This document shows, piece after piece, positions 17,008 to 26,741 of a stretch of DNA of 64,000 nucleotides; position 1 is the stretch's first letter, and each line of letters starts with the position of its first letter. The position numbers and the translations under genes were made by a program. Source of the stretch: Flavobacterium sp. Leaf82. GTDB lineage: Bacteria; Bacteroidota; Bacteroidia; Flavobacteriales; Flavobacteriaceae. The DNA is taken from positions 62,001 through 126,000 of the forward strand of contig NZ_LMMA01000012.1 of the NCBI RefSeq assembly GCF_001422725.1, in the 5' to 3' direction. The notes below the pieces were generated by a model. That model was not told where the DNA came from, did not search any database, and saw only the letters and a list, made by a program, of their open reading frames with translations.

Positions 17008-19068
17008 ATGATTAAACAACTACGAAAACCTATGTTTTGTGTTGTTTCTGCAATGATTACTATTACTGCAGTAAACGCCCAAGATGCAAAAAAGAAAGAA
17101 CCGGGTATCAATCTTTCTAACATGGATACAAAAGTTAGTCCGGGACAGGATTTTTTCCGTTATGTAAATGGAGCCTGGCTGGATAAAACTGAAATTCCAA
17201 GTGATAGAAATTCATGGGGAAGTTTCAACGAACTACGTCAGAAGACCGATAATGATGCACTTGCAATCTTAAAAGAAGCTTCAAAAGATCCTAAGTATAA
17301 ATCGAGTACAGATCAGGGTAAAGCAATTGCTTTATTCAACACGATTATGGATACGGTTGGTCGTAATAAAAATGGGATAAAACCACTTCAGCCTTACTTA
17401 AAGAAAATCGATGCGATTAAAAACGTAACCGATTTACAAAATTTCTTTATCGAAATGCAGCCTCAGGGTGGAATTGGTTTTTTTGGTGTCTATGTTTCAG
17501 CTGATGCAAAAAACAGTAATAAAAACTCTGTTAGCCTTGTGCCTGGAAGTTTAGGATTATCTGATAAAGATTACTACAACGCAGATGATAAAGATTCTAA
17601 GGAAAAACGTGAAAAATATGAAGTACACGTTGCAAGAATGATGCAATATATTGGAGAATCTCCTGCTAAAGCAAAAGAAAATGCGAAACAAATCCTGGCT
17701 TTAGAAGTTGAATTGTCTTCGCCAAGATTAGACCGTGTTGAGAGAAGAGACCGTAGAAAACAATATAATCCAACTGCTGTTGCTGATTTAAAAAAGAATA
17801 CACCTTCTATTCAATGGGAGAAATATTTTACCGGAATCGGAATGTCAAAATTAGATACAGTAAACGTAGCGCAACCGCGTTATATGATTGCTTTAGAAAA
17901 AACATTGACAGAAAAGAAAGTAGAAGCGTGGAAAGAGTACCTAAAATGGACTTTATTAAACAGAACAGCTTCGACTTTAAGTACTGATATTGAAAATGCT
18001 AATTTCGATTTCTACGGAAAAACGTTAACAGGAGCTTTAAAGCAACGTCCGCGTGAAGAAGTAGCACTTCAGGTAATCAACGGAGCAACAGGTGAAGCTT
18101 TAGGAAAACTTTATGTAGAGAAATTATTTCCTGCTGAAGCAAAAACGAAAGCTAAAGACATGATCAACAATGTAATGTTAGCTTATGAAAACAGGATTAA
18201 TGCATTGCCTTGGATGTCTAAAGAAACTAAGGTTAAAGCAATTGAGAAATTAAAAAAACTTACCGTAAAAATTGGATATCCGGACAAGTGGAAAGATTAT
18301 TCAGCTTTAGAACTTAAAAATGTTAACGAAGGCGGAACTTATTTTGATAATATGAAAAACATATCAAAATGGTCTTATGCAGAAAACTTAGCTAAATTAG
18401 GCAAACCGGTTGATAAAACAGAATGGGGAATGTCTCCACAAACTGTAAATGCCTATTTTAATCCGTCTTATAACGAGATTGTTTTCCCAGCAGCAATTCT
18501 ACAACCGCCTTTCTATAATTATCAAGCTGACGAAGCAGTTAATTATGGTGGAATTGGAGCTGTAATTGGTCACGAGATTTCTCATGGATTTGATGATTCT
18601 GGCGCACGTTACAACGCTGATGGAAATTTAGTAGATTGGTGGACTCCTGAAGACTTAAAACAATTTACTGCTCTTGGTGGTGAACTTGCTGCACAATACA
18701 GTGCTTTAGAACCGCTTCCTGGAATTCACGTAGATGGTAAATTTACATTAGGTGAAAACATTGGAGATTTAGGAGGAACAAATGCTGCTTACGATGGTTT
18801 GCAATTGTATTTGAAGCAACACGGTAATCCGGGATTAATTGACGGATTTACGCCAGAACAACGTTTCTTTATTTCCTGGGCGACAGTTTGGAGAACTAAA
18901 TCAAGAGACGAGGCTATAAAAAGCCAGGTTAAAACAGATCCGCATTCTCCTGGAATGTACAGAGCTGTTGTGCCAATCCAGAATTTAGATACATTTTATC
19001 AGGCTTTTGGTATTAAGAAAGGTGATAAGATGTATGTAGAACCAGATAAAAGAGTTAAAATCTGGTAG
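17008..19068 (+). CDS. M13 family zinc metallopeptidase, second of a tandem pair
   Basis: A 686-residue paralogue of the preceding gene with the same domain order and a signal peptide ending TAVNAQ. HEISHGFDD and GENIGDLGG are intact, so both copies should be active. Differences concentrate in the N-terminal half (for example SLVPGSLGLSDKDYYNADD against SLGVSRLGLPDKDYYTSDD), while the zinc-site region is nearly identical. TATGTTTG at 16973-16980 could be its own -7 element. This, with the terminator before and after it, suggests independent expression. Confidence 0.94.
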   Translation: MIKQLRKPMFCVVSAMITITAVNAQDAKKKEPGINLSNMDTKVSPGQDFFRYVNGAWLDKTEIPSDRNSWGSFNELRQKTDNDALAILKEASKDPKYKSSTDQGKAIALFNTIMDTVGRNKNGIKPLQPYLKKIDAIKNVTDLQNFFIEMQPQGGIGFFGVYVSADAKNSNKNSVSLVPGSLGLSDKDYYNADDKDSKEKREKYEVHVARMMQYIGESPAKAKENAKQILALEVELSSPRLDRVERRDRRKQYNPTAVADLKKNTPSIQWEKYFTGIGMSKLDTVNVAQPRYMIALEKTLTEKKVEAWKEYLKWTLLNRTASTLSTDIENANFDFYGKTLTGALKQRPREEVALQVINGATGEALGKLYVEKLFPAEAKTKAKDMINNVMLAYENRINALPWMSKETKVKAIEKLKKLTVKIGYPDKWKDYSALELKNVNEGGTYFDNMKNISKWSYAENLAKLGKPVDKTEWGMSPQTVNAYFNPSYNEIVFPAAILQPPFYNYQADEAVNYGGIGAVIGHEISHGFDDSGARYNADGNLVDWWTPEDLKQFTALGGELAAQYSALEPLPGIHVDGKFTLGENIGDLGGTNAAYDGLQLYLKQHGNPGLIDGFTPEQRFFISWATVWRTKSRDEAIKSQVKTDPHSPGMYRAVVPIQNLDTFYQAFGIKKGDKMYVEPDKRVKIW

Positions 19069-19085
19069 TCTATTCAATTATAAAA

Positions 19086-19120
19086 TAAAAAACGGCGCTA
19101 ATTTTAGCGCCGTTTTTGTT
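19086..19120. terminator. Bidirectional terminator after the M13 pair
   Basis: Perfect hairpin AAAAAACGGCGCTA-ATTT-TAGCGCCGTTTTTG between convergent genes. Confidence 0.88.
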
Positions 19121-19128
19121 TCTGTATC

Positions 19129-19578
19129 TTATTGATTTGCAATGTAAATAGCCACTTCTGCATTTTCAGGGTTTTGAGATTTTTCTCCATAAACCTCAAA
19201 ATCTGCTGTAAAACTTCTTTTTAAATCGGAGTTCCAGATTTCCAGCCATTTATTAAAAATAATTCCTTGGGTTAAGTTTCCTTTTGCAGTAAATTGTTCA
19301 TAATCTGCTGATTCAATTGTTATTCCAATCATGTTTTCAGGCACGAAATCTAAGCTTTCAACCTTACAGCCCAAAATAGTAGTGTAAGGTTTGGTATGAT
19401 CTTTTTCGTAATCCGTATAAATGCAAAATAGATCTTCTGAAACTTTGCCCGGAATCTTATGCTGAATTCCTTCACTCATAAATTTGTTCCAAAGAGCCGG
19501 AATATCTTTTGATGAGGTACCATTTTCGTTTGTAGTTCTTACCGAAATACCAATTACATTGAATTTTTGAATTATCAT
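19129..19578 (-). CDS. GyrI-like / effector-binding domain protein
   Basis: A 149-residue stand-alone effector-binding domain from the ATG at 19578 (MIIQKFNVIGISVRTTNENG). The same fold forms the ligand-binding half of BmrR-like and AraC-like activators. Signature parts are DIPALWNKFMSEG near 26, FCIYTDYEKDHT near 47, and the C-terminal AEVAIYIANQ. No DNA-binding domain is attached. Such stand-alone proteins bind or hydrolyse hydrophobic cations or cyclic compounds; the ligand here is unknown. A 52-residue longer reading from 19617 is less likely because the family starts near the chosen Met. Confidence 0.8.
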   Translation of the reverse strand: MIIQKFNVIGISVRTTNENGTSSKDIPALWNKFMSEGIQHKIPGKVSEDLFCIYTDYEKDHTKPYTTILGCKVESLDFVPENMIGITIESADYEQFTAKGNLTQGIIFNKWLEIWNSDLKRSFTADFEVYGEKSQNPENAEVAIYIANQ

Positions 19579-19653
19579 TTTTGCTTCATTTTTGTTAAGC
19601 TGTAAATGTAAAACCATGCAATGACAACAGTATGTCAGCAGAAATGAAAAATA

Positions 19654-20055
19654 CTACTTTAAATGACTGTAAATATAAGCCTCAATAGCTTTCAATTCTT
19701 CATCAGACATTGCCTGAGTCACAGGAAAATTGGTTTTCATAACCGCAAACTGACTTGGGTCTACAATTGGTTCCGCATTTCCTTTTAAGAAAGTGGTGAT
19801 ATCTCCTTTTTTGTCTTTATAGATTTTCGCAATTTCCTGAATACTTGGACCAATTACTTTTTGATCAGCCTGATGGCAGGAAAAACAGTTTCCTTGTCCT
19901 TCAAAAATTTGTTTCCCTAAAGCTTCCGGAGTTTTGACTTCTGCTGAGTTTCCTTCTGAATAGTTTTCTACAGGTTCCTTAACAGTATTTTCTGTTGCTT
20001 CTTTTTTACAAGAAGCTAAAGCTAAAACGGCAAATAAGAATAATAGTTTTTTCAT
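19654..20055 (-). CDS. Mono-haem c-type cytochrome lipoprotein
   Basis: A 133-residue exported protein. The N-terminus MKKLLFLFAVLALASC is a lipoprotein signal with Cys16. One haem-binding motif, GNCFSCHQ (CxxCH), lies near residue 58. A likely axial Met is in PSQFAVMKTNFPVT near 105. It probably carries electrons at the periplasmic face of a membrane. The next upstream gene (20069) encodes an exported protein of unknown function 13 bases away on the same strand, so they may share a transcript. Confidence 0.88.
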   Translation of the reverse strand: MKKLLFLFAVLALASCKKEATENTVKEPVENYSEGNSAEVKTPEALGKQIFEGQGNCFSCHQADQKVIGPSIQEIAKIYKDKKGDITTFLKGNAEPIVDPSQFAVMKTNFPVTQAMSDEELKAIEAYIYSHLK

Positions 20056-20068
20056 TATAGATTTAATT

Positions 20069-20986
20069 TTATTTCATTGCTTCAAACTTATAGCCATTAT
20101 AAAGAAGTTTGGCTACAATTTGTTTAGAAAGAAAATCTTTGTCTTCATTACCATAAAACGAAAGATTAATTTTCTCGGTATCAGTAAGAGTTCCTCTTAA
20201 ATTATAGTATTTGTTATCCCAGGTAATTATTTCATCCTTGATATTTTTATTGGTATTTGGGTTTTGATATCCTGTTTTTGTAGCATACCAGGCACCCAAT
20301 ACCTTAACTCGGTTTTGGGCTCTGCTATTATTGTCTTTCTCAGAATATAGGGAGTTTACAGTATAAACCAGACTAGGAGGGAAATTAGGCATAAAAGTTA
20401 TATTGCTTTTTTTAACTTCTCCTATTACAACATAATCCATAACAAGCTGACCATCTTTAAGAACTTCCTGTTTTTGAAGGATATTTCCATTCTCCACTTT
20501 TATTCTCAAGGCAAGCATTGCATCATTTTCTGCTTTTAACTGGTCAATTGTTTTCTGGTTTGCATCATCAAAGACTTTTGTAATGTTAGTAGGTGTTCCG
20601 TTAATGAATTCTAAAACGCCTTTTTCATCTAAACCGGATGCACTTATGAATTTGTATTTTTCATTGCAAACACTGGCTACAATCGCTTTTTGAAAGCTCA
20701 AACCCTGATCTGTACCATAATCAACAATTTCATTTGTTTTATTGTTGCTTAAATCAGTAAGAAGAGACCAATAAACCGTTGAACCATCAAGTAGGGTATT
20801 AGCCTTTCTTTCGATAGAAAAAATAGGTCTGTTGTCTAAGGAAAGTATTTTATACGATAATTTTTCTTTGTCTAAAATCGCAACTTCAGTTCCGTCGATA
20901 CTGATTTTATCTTTTTTAATTTTAATATCCTGACCAATTGCTGTTACAGAAACGATCATGGCAAGTCCAAGTAATACTTTTTTCAT
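20069..20986 (-). CDS. Exported protein of unknown function
   Basis: A 305-residue protein that I do not assign to a family. It starts with a clear signal peptide (MKKVLLGLAMIVSVTAIGQ), then a mainly beta-looking region (IKIKKDKISIDGTEVAILDK), a central helix around KTIDQLKAENDAMLALRIKVENG (written here in parts: KTIDQLKAEND, MLALRIKVENG), and a C-terminal part YNLRGTLTDTEKINLSFYGN. No lipobox, no repeats and no catalytic motif are evident. It lies between hemB and the cytochrome gene with a 13-base gap to the latter. A role in the envelope is inferred only from the signal peptide. Confidence 0.75.
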   Translation of the reverse strand: MKKVLLGLAMIVSVTAIGQDIKIKKDKISIDGTEVAILDKEKLSYKILSLDNRPIFSIERKANTLLDGSTVYWSLLTDLSNNKTNEIVDYGTDQGLSFQKAIVASVCNEKYKFISASGLDEKGVLEFINGTPTNITKVFDDANQKTIDQLKAENDAMLALRIKVENGNILQKQEVLKDGQLVMDYVVIGEVKKSNITFMPNFPPSLVYTVNSLYSEKDNNSRAQNRVKVLGAWYATKTGYQNPNTNKNIKDEIITWDNKYYNLRGTLTDTEKINLSFYGNEDKDFLSKQIVAKLLYNGYKFEAMK

Positions 20987-21023
20987 AAGTTATATTTTCG
21001 GCTAAAGTAGCTTTTATTTTATA

Positions 21024-22016
21024 TTACTTGTTTAAAAGAATCGCAGCTTCTTTTGCAAAATAAGTAGAGATAATACTGGCGCCTGCACGCTTAATGCAAT
21101 AAAGTTGCTCTATCATAATTTTGTCGTGATCTAACCAACCTCTTTCTGCTGCGGCCTTTACCATCGCGTACTCACCAGATACTTGGTATACCGCAACCGG
21201 TACATGAACGGTGTCTTTTATCTCACGAACGATGTCTAAATATGCAATTCCCGGTTTTACCATAACGATATCTGCACCTTCTTCAACGTCTAATAATGCC
21301 TCACGAATTCCTTCAATTCTGTTGGCATAATCCATTTGATAAGTCTTTTTATCTTTAGGAATATTTTGAGAATCTACCGGAGCAGAATCCAAAGCATCAC
21401 GAAACGGTCCGTAAAATGCCGAAGCATATTTTGCACTGTAACTCATGATTCCTACATTATGATGTCCGTTTTCTTCTAGTGCTTTTCTAATCGCTAAAAC
21501 ACGTCCATCCATCATATCACTAGGCGCGACAAAATCAGCTCCGGCTTCAGCATGACTTAAACTCATTCTGGTTAAAGCATCAACAGTAGCGTCATTTATC
21601 AATTGACCATTTTCGATAATTCCGTCATGACCATAAATCGAATATGGATCTAAAGCCACATCCGGCATAACAATCATTTCCGGAACAGCATCTTTGATCG
21701 CACGAATCGTTTGTTGCATCAAACCATCTTTATTCCAGGCTTCAACACCTTTATTATCTTTTAAGTTATCGCTTACTTTTACATAAATATTCACCGCTTT
21801 GATTCCTAAATTCCAGGCTTCCTTTACTTCTTTAATCGTATTGTCTAATGAATGACGGTAAATTCCCGGCATTGACGGAATAGCAACTTTTACGTCTTTT
21901 CCTTCGGCAACAAACATTGGAAGCATAAAGTCTTGTGGACTCAAACTTGTTTCACGAACTAAAGAACGAATAGATTCATTGGTTCTTAAACGGCGGTTTC
22001 TCTGTAATGGGAACAT
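21024..22016 (-). CDS. hemB: Porphobilinogen synthase (5-aminolevulinate dehydratase)
   Basis: A 330-residue enzyme that condenses two 5-aminolevulinates to porphobilinogen. The two active-site lysines sit in MSYSAKYASAFYGPFRDA (near residue 200) and IVMVKPGIAYLDIV (near 255). The metal region DVALDPYSIYGHDG (near 120) lacks the Cys triplet of zinc enzymes (Asp-rich type), which suggests a magnesium-dependent form. The end EQLYCIKRAGASIISTYFA is typical. It is the only haem gene set apart from the main hem region at 29-40 kb. A possible -7 element on the minus strand (TAACTTTG) lies at 22148-22155. Confidence 0.96.
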   Translation of the reverse strand: MFPLQRNRRLRTNESIRSLVRETSLSPQDFMLPMFVAEGKDVKVAIPSMPGIYRHSLDNTIKEVKEAWNLGIKAVNIYVKVSDNLKDNKGVEAWNKDGLMQQTIRAIKDAVPEMIVMPDVALDPYSIYGHDGIIENGQLINDATVDALTRMSLSHAEAGADFVAPSDMMDGRVLAIRKALEENGHHNVGIMSYSAKYASAFYGPFRDALDSAPVDSQNIPKDKKTYQMDYANRIEGIREALLDVEEGADIVMVKPGIAYLDIVREIKDTVHVPVAVYQVSGEYAMVKAAAERGWLDHDKIMIEQLYCIKRAGASIISTYFAKEAAILLNK

Positions 22017-22318
22017 ATAATTTTAGATTTAGATTTTTTAGATCTCAGTTTTTAACCTGATTTACTTTAAAGCAGCTTGATTCCTGATTCTAAAAGTGCA
22101 GTTATTTTTTATTTTTTGAAGATTATAATGCTTTTTGAGAAGCAGTGCAAAGTTAAAGAAAAATCAACAGAATAAGGAGATTAGCCTACCTTAGAATCCG
22201 TTAATATTATCTAAAATTTTGCTCTTTTTTTGTTTGCGTTTAATTCTTAAAACCCGGAAATAGAAGTTGTTTATTACGATGCTATGGTTTTTAAAAATTT
22301 TCCCATTAAATTTGTCTG
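22017..22318. other. 302-base divergent intergenic region between hemB and an exported-protein gene
   Basis: It holds a possible hemB -7 element (22155-22148, minus strand) and TAAATTTG at 22307-22314, only 4 bases before the ATG at 22319, which would give an almost leaderless message. Near 22020-22045 there is TTTAGATTTAGATTTTTTAG, a repetitive run also common elsewhere in the window. I see no small gene or structured RNA. Confidence 0.5.
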
Positions 22319-22951
22319 ATGAAGAAATTTCTCGCTTTATGCTGTTGTTTACTGCTAACAAGTTGTTTTGAAATAACAGAAAGAATCAAACATCACGACG
22401 ATCAAAGTGGCGAGTACACATTGATGGTTAATTTTTCGAAATCCTGGTTTAAAACAAAATCGGCAATGTGGCTCGAAGAAGTCGATGGCGTAAAAATCCC
22501 GAACGAACAGGAAATCATCAAAAAATTGGAGGATTTTAAAACAAAAGCTTCTAAAATTGACGGAATTACAAACGTAACTACCAAAACTGATTTTGAAAAT
22601 TATGTTTTCATTATCAAACTCAATTATGCAAATGTAAAAGCGCTTAATGCTGTTGTAAATACAATAAACAATCAAAGCGATCAAATTCACTTTGTCAGTA
22701 GCGCCAAGAACTTCGAAAGAATTGCTTCATATCCAATTCCTGAAAAACTGATAAAAGATCCTAAGAAAAAACAAGATCTTGAAGCAGCCAATATTATTGC
22801 CATTTATACATTTGATAAAGATGTTCAGGCAGTGCAAAATCCAAATAGTAAAATTTCCCAAAACAAAAAGACCGTATTTTTAAAGCAAAGTATGTACAGC
22901 GTGCTTAAAAAATCGGCATTAATGAACAATACAATCCAATTAACTCCCTGA
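22319..22951 (+). CDS. Lipoprotein of unknown function
   Basis: A 210-residue protein starting MKKFLALCCCLLLTSC, a lipoprotein signal with several Cys and a lipobox at Cys16. The mature part is mixed alpha/beta (GEYTLMVNFSKSWFKTKS, then a Lys-rich helix and NYVFIIKLNYANVKAL). No family is recognised. It is 3 bases upstream of the 593-residue exported protein gene and must be co-transcribed with it. The pair probably works together in the envelope; this is inferred from spacing only. Confidence 0.72.
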   Translation: MKKFLALCCCLLLTSCFEITERIKHHDDQSGEYTLMVNFSKSWFKTKSAMWLEEVDGVKIPNEQEIIKKLEDFKTKASKIDGITNVTTKTDFENYVFIIKLNYANVKALNAVVNTINNQSDQIHFVSSAKNFERIASYPIPEKLIKDPKKKQDLEAANIIAIYTFDKDVQAVQNPNSKISQNKKTVFLKQSMYSVLKKSALMNNTIQLTP

Positions 22952-22954
22952 TTT

Positions 22955-24736
22955 ATGAAGCAGTTTTATACGCTCTTTTTATTATTCGCCCTGCATTTGA
23001 CTTTTGGTCAAGCCAATAAAAAACAATACGATTATTTCGTTCAATTTAATGGAAACCAGCTTTCTAAAAAAGTAAACCTTGTAGATATACTCAATCATCC
23101 GCTTATTGCCAAATACAAGGATGGTCCTGATTTAGCCCAATATGCAGCTCTTTTTCAAATAGATCAAAAAGCATCTATTCACGGAAATTTCACAGATAGT
23201 ATTCAATATTACCAGGTTACGATTCCTATAAAAAGTAAAGAAGCCGTTAAGCAATTTCTAATAGAGCAACGCACCATTAATAAAAATACAGATTCTGTTG
23301 AGGTACCGGTAATAAAGGATCTTGGGAAATATTTGCTTTTTTCTCCAAGCAACCAAAAGAAATCATTTGCATGGAATGATAATTACTTGGTTATTTTAGA
23401 ATTTACTAAAAAATATAAATCAAACATTCTTCATGAGACAAAACAAGATTCAATTTCAATCGAAGAACCTTATGAAGAAACGACAACAAACGAGACAAAC
23501 GCAACAACAGAAAATGATGATACTGAAGTAGTAGAAGAGTATGCAGGAATATCGAATGAAGAATATGAAAAAGCAGAAGCAGATTTTAATTTTTTGCAGG
23601 CAGAACAACAAAACCTTTTTATCAAATCGTTATTCGAAAATGGTTTTACACCACCAAATTCAGATAAGATAAATGCCGGTGCTGATATTTCGTCATGGTT
23701 AAACTACAGTTCAGTAATGTCTACTTTAAGTTCTACATATGGTGCTTTGTCACAGTTTACCAGTTATAACAAGTTTTTGCCGGTACAAAATAGTTTTGGA
23801 AATTTTGTAAAAGGTATTAACCTTGATTTTTATTTTGATAACGATAATGCACGTATTGAAGAAGTTATTGAATATGCTGAACCAATGGCAGTAGTCGTAG
23901 AGAAAATGACGAATAGAAAGATTAATAAAAACATCTTTAATTATTTTCCGGATGAAAAGCCATTAGCATATATGTCTTATCATATCAATAGTAAAGCAAT
24001 ACTTGAAAACTTTCCGTCCTTAACTGCTGAATTATTTCAAAATCCAAAACTTCGTAAAGAGGACATAACTATTGTAACGGATTTAATTTCGACAATAATA
24101 GATGAAGAAGCTACTGCAACACTTTTTGATGGTGATTTGAGTATGTTTTTATACAACATGAAGGAAGTTGAAGTAACAACGAAATCGTACGGATATGATG
24201 AAAATTATGAAGAAAAAGTAACAGAACAAAAGATTAAGAAAAACATTCCGTTATTCTCTGCTGTTTTTACCTCTACGCATCCCACTTTTGGTGATAAACT
24301 AATTCAGTTAGGTGTTCGTAAACAATTTTTAGAGCCAAAAGGAGATTATTATCAAATACTGGGAACAGAAGATTATGGTACTATTTTTATCAAAAAAGAT
24401 AAAGATGTAGTAATTATAACCAATACGCAGGATTATTTTAATACAGGAAAGGGAACTTTTTCTAAAGAAGCAAAAAAAGCATTAAAGAAGAACTACATCT
24501 CCGGAAAAGTAAATATTGCCGGATTGACAAATGTTTATGCTAATACAGATGAAGCCAACGAAACTAAAGCTGCTAAAATCAAAAGAGTTGCAGAACAATT
24601 TACGGATATTACCCTTGAATCTCCTAAAAAGCTAATCGATAACAAATTGATTTTCGAATGTAAACTAAATGCTGCAAAATCTGATAAAAACATCATTTTA
24701 CAAACGTTAGATTTGGCTCAAGAGTTAAGCAAATAG
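22955..24736 (+). CDS. Large exported protein of unknown function
   Basis: A 593-residue protein with a signal peptide (MKQFYTLFLLFALHLTFGQ). Visible features are a Thr/Glu/Asn-rich acidic linker at about 165-200 (EEPYEETTTNETNATTEND), a central part around SSWLNYSSVMSTLSSTYG, and a C-terminal half with VTDLISTIIDEEATATLF and IFIKKDKDVVIITNTQDYF. It has a loose resemblance to Bacteroidetes DUF4836-type lipoproteins, but it lacks a lipobox, so I leave it unassigned. It shares an operon with the small lipoprotein 3 bases upstream and ends at a strong bidirectional terminator. Confidence 0.72.
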   Translation: MKQFYTLFLLFALHLTFGQANKKQYDYFVQFNGNQLSKKVNLVDILNHPLIAKYKDGPDLAQYAALFQIDQKASIHGNFTDSIQYYQVTIPIKSKEAVKQFLIEQRTINKNTDSVEVPVIKDLGKYLLFSPSNQKKSFAWNDNYLVILEFTKKYKSNILHETKQDSISIEEPYEETTTNETNATTENDDTEVVEEYAGISNEEYEKAEADFNFLQAEQQNLFIKSLFENGFTPPNSDKINAGADISSWLNYSSVMSTLSSTYGALSQFTSYNKFLPVQNSFGNFVKGINLDFYFDNDNARIEEVIEYAEPMAVVVEKMTNRKINKNIFNYFPDEKPLAYMSYHINSKAILENFPSLTAELFQNPKLRKEDITIVTDLISTIIDEEATATLFDGDLSMFLYNMKEVEVTTKSYGYDENYEEKVTEQKIKKNIPLFSAVFTSTHPTFGDKLIQLGVRKQFLEPKGDYYQILGTEDYGTIFIKKDKDVVIITNTQDYFNTGKGTFSKEAKKALKKNYISGKVNIAGLTNVYANTDEANETKAAKIKRVAEQFTDITLESPKKLIDNKLIFECKLNAAKSDKNIILQTLDLAQELSK

Positions 24737-24754
24737 TTGTAATATCATAAAACC

Positions 24755-24791
24755 AAAAATCCCCGGAAATTTATTTTCCGGGGATTTTTTT
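24755..24791. terminator. Bidirectional terminator
   Basis: Perfect hairpin with arms AAAAATCCCCGGAAA and TTTTCCGGGGATTTTTT between convergent genes (593-residue protein and aldolase). Confidence 0.88.
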
Positions 24792-24809
24792 ATAGAATTC
24801 AGTATCATT

Positions 24810-25712
24810 TTATGTAATAGAAGCCGTGTAAATTTCTTTAATGGTCTTGCTTAATTTAGTATTAAAATCATCATCAGATTGTCCCGCAGTAAGTCCTTCA
24901 GATAATGCTCTTGAGAAACTGGCGATTAATCCGTGGTTTTGCGAAAGCTTAAGATTCGCTTCGTCTTGTGCATATCCTCCTGACAATGCCACAACACGCA
25001 CAACATGTGGGTCTGACATAAGTTCTTTGTAAAAGTCATTCACAGTTGGAATCGATAATTTCAGCATTACTTTCACATCTTTATCAAGTAAATTAAGCTG
25101 TTTCTTGATTTCGTCTCTCAGTATTTCTTCTGATTTTTCTTTATCAGCACTATAAATATCAACCTCAGGCTCAATAATTGGTATAAGTCCTTTTTCGAAG
25201 ATCTGTAAACCTACAGCAAATTGCTGTTCTACTACTTCCTGAATTCCTGTTATATTAGCTTCTTTAATCACAGAACGCATCTTAGTCCCAAACACATTTC
25301 GTTCTACAGCACGTGATAGTAATTTATCTAAATTAGAAATAGGTTTCATAAGCTGTACGCCATTTGCAAGATCAGCAAGTCCTTTGTCTACCTTTAAAAA
25401 AGGAACTATCTTTTTTTTCTCCCACAAATAATCAGCAGTCCATTGTTCGTCGATTTTACGATCCATTGTATTTTCAAACAATATAGCACCCAGAATATAC
25501 TCGCTGTCAAAGGCAGTACTTTTAATAATGCGGGTTCTCATTTGATGTACAAGCGTGTACATTTCTTCATCATTTGAGAAACTGCTTTCCAGAACTCCAT
25601 ATTGTGCTAATGCTTTTGGCGTGCTTCCTCCACTTTGATCTAATGCAGCAATAAATCCTTTTCCGGAATGCATACGATGTAATTGTGCGATGTATCTTTC
25701 TCTATTTTTCAT
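24810..25712 (-). CDS. fda: Class I fructose-bisphosphate aldolase
   Basis: A 300-residue Schiff-base aldolase of the bacterial/eukaryotic-like class I type, which cleaves fructose 1,6-bisphosphate to glyceraldehyde 3-phosphate and dihydroxyacetone phosphate. Key parts: [17 protein letters not shown] (residue 19 on), the strand [17 protein letters not shown] (residue 175 on), the Schiff-base Lys in [11 protein letters not shown] (near 208) and [16 protein letters not shown] (near 238). Length fits the family. It lies between a terminator and an outer-membrane-like gene 40 bases upstream on the same strand. Confidence 0.9.
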   Translation of the reverse strand: MKNRERYIAQLHRMHSGKGFIAALDQSGGSTPKALAQYGVLESSFSNDEEMYTLVHQMRTRIIKSTAFDSEYILGAILFENTMDRKIDEQWTADYLWEKKKIVPFLKVDKGLADLANGVQLMKPISNLDKLLSRAVERNVFGTKMRSVIKEANITGIQEVVEQQFAVGLQIFEKGLIPIIEPEVDIYSADKEKSEEILRDEIKKQLNLLDKDVKVMLKLSIPTVNDFYKELMSDPHVVRVVALSGGYAQDEANLKLSQNHGLIASFSRALSEGLTAGQSDDDFNTKLSKTIKEIYTASIT

Positions 25713-25752
25713 ATTATTATATTTTAGATTTTTAGAATGAAAATTATGAATA

Positions 25753-26691
25753 TCACAAACCTATTTTCTGATTTACTTTATCATAAACTTCTTTTACTTT
25801 TTTAGGAGGATCAAATCGGTAACCTGCAGAAAGTTTTAAAGTGGCAATATTATCATTCAGTCGCGGATTGACATTTTCGTCCTGAGCAAAACTTACGGTA
25901 TTGATGCTTGCAAAAGCAAAGAAGCGGTCATTATTGTAGGCTAGTTTTAAATTAAAATCGGCTTGATATAGAGCAGATGAATCTCCATCGATATCATTAA
26001 TTCCAACTCCTAAAGCAATTCCGGTACCAATTAAAACCCTGTCACTAATTACAAAATTATAGAAATAGGATGGTGCCAAAGTAAATACATAAATATCTCC
26101 GGGCGTTGCATCAGGAGTATTTAAGTCGATATTGGTATAGTAAAACGAGAAAGTTGGAATAAAACTTCCGGAACTCTTAGTTTGCCATTCGTTTTGACTT
26201 ACCAATGTTTTAAAAGAGAATTTATTATTAAAAACGTAAGCCGTCGATCCGCCAATTTTTGTCGTACGCATATTTGGCAGTTGTGCTATTATATTTTCAT
26301 CGCTGATGTAAAATCCTTTTTGATTGATGAAAGTAAACGACTGCATCCATTTTTTGTAGTAAAAACGGGTATTGAAATTAAAATTTTTGGAATGAGAATC
26401 TCCCTTGTTCTGGCTTAGAAATTTTGGAGCAAAACCAATAGAAACATCAATGATTTTATAATTCAGATTAAAACCAATCTGTTCTCTTCTATTCGGTATA
26501 AGATTAACAAATGTTTCCGAATCCTGAGTGCCTGAAGCAATCTGAAAACTATTTGAAGTATCTAAATAATAAATACTGCCAGTAATTTTATCATTATAAG
26601 ATTTAAAATAGGGATTTTGCAGTGAATCGTTTTGAGCAAAACACCCAAAAATGCTGGCAAAAAACGCTATGTAAATCAGTTTGGAGTTCAT
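25753..26691 (-). CDS. DUF4421-like outer membrane protein
   Basis: A 312-residue protein with a signal peptide ending in CFAQ. The rest alternates polar and hydrophobic residues with many aromatic strand ends ([52 protein letters not shown]), as in an outer-membrane beta-barrel of about 10-12 strands. The motif [21 protein letters not shown] near residue 67 (written in parts: [21 protein letters not shown]) fits the Bacteroidetes family DUF4421 as I recall it. Function is unknown. It follows the AT-rich DUF4065 island downstream of hemF. Confidence 0.65.
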   Translation of the reverse strand: MNSKLIYIAFFASIFGCFAQNDSLQNPYFKSYNDKITGSIYYLDTSNSFQIASGTQDSETFVNLIPNRREQIGFNLNYKIIDVSIGFAPKFLSQNKGDSHSKNFNFNTRFYYKKWMQSFTFINQKGFYISDENIIAQLPNMRTTKIGGSTAYVFNNKFSFKTLVSQNEWQTKSSGSFIPTFSFYYTNIDLNTPDATPGDIYVFTLAPSYFYNFVISDRVLIGTGIALGVGINDIDGDSSALYQADFNLKLAYNNDRFFAFASINTVSFAQDENVNPRLNDNIATLKLSAGYRFDPPKKVKEVYDKVNQKIGL

Positions 26692-26741
26692 GTTGTATTA
26701 TATATCTTGGAAAAATGGAATTTTTTAAGATATGCACTTAG

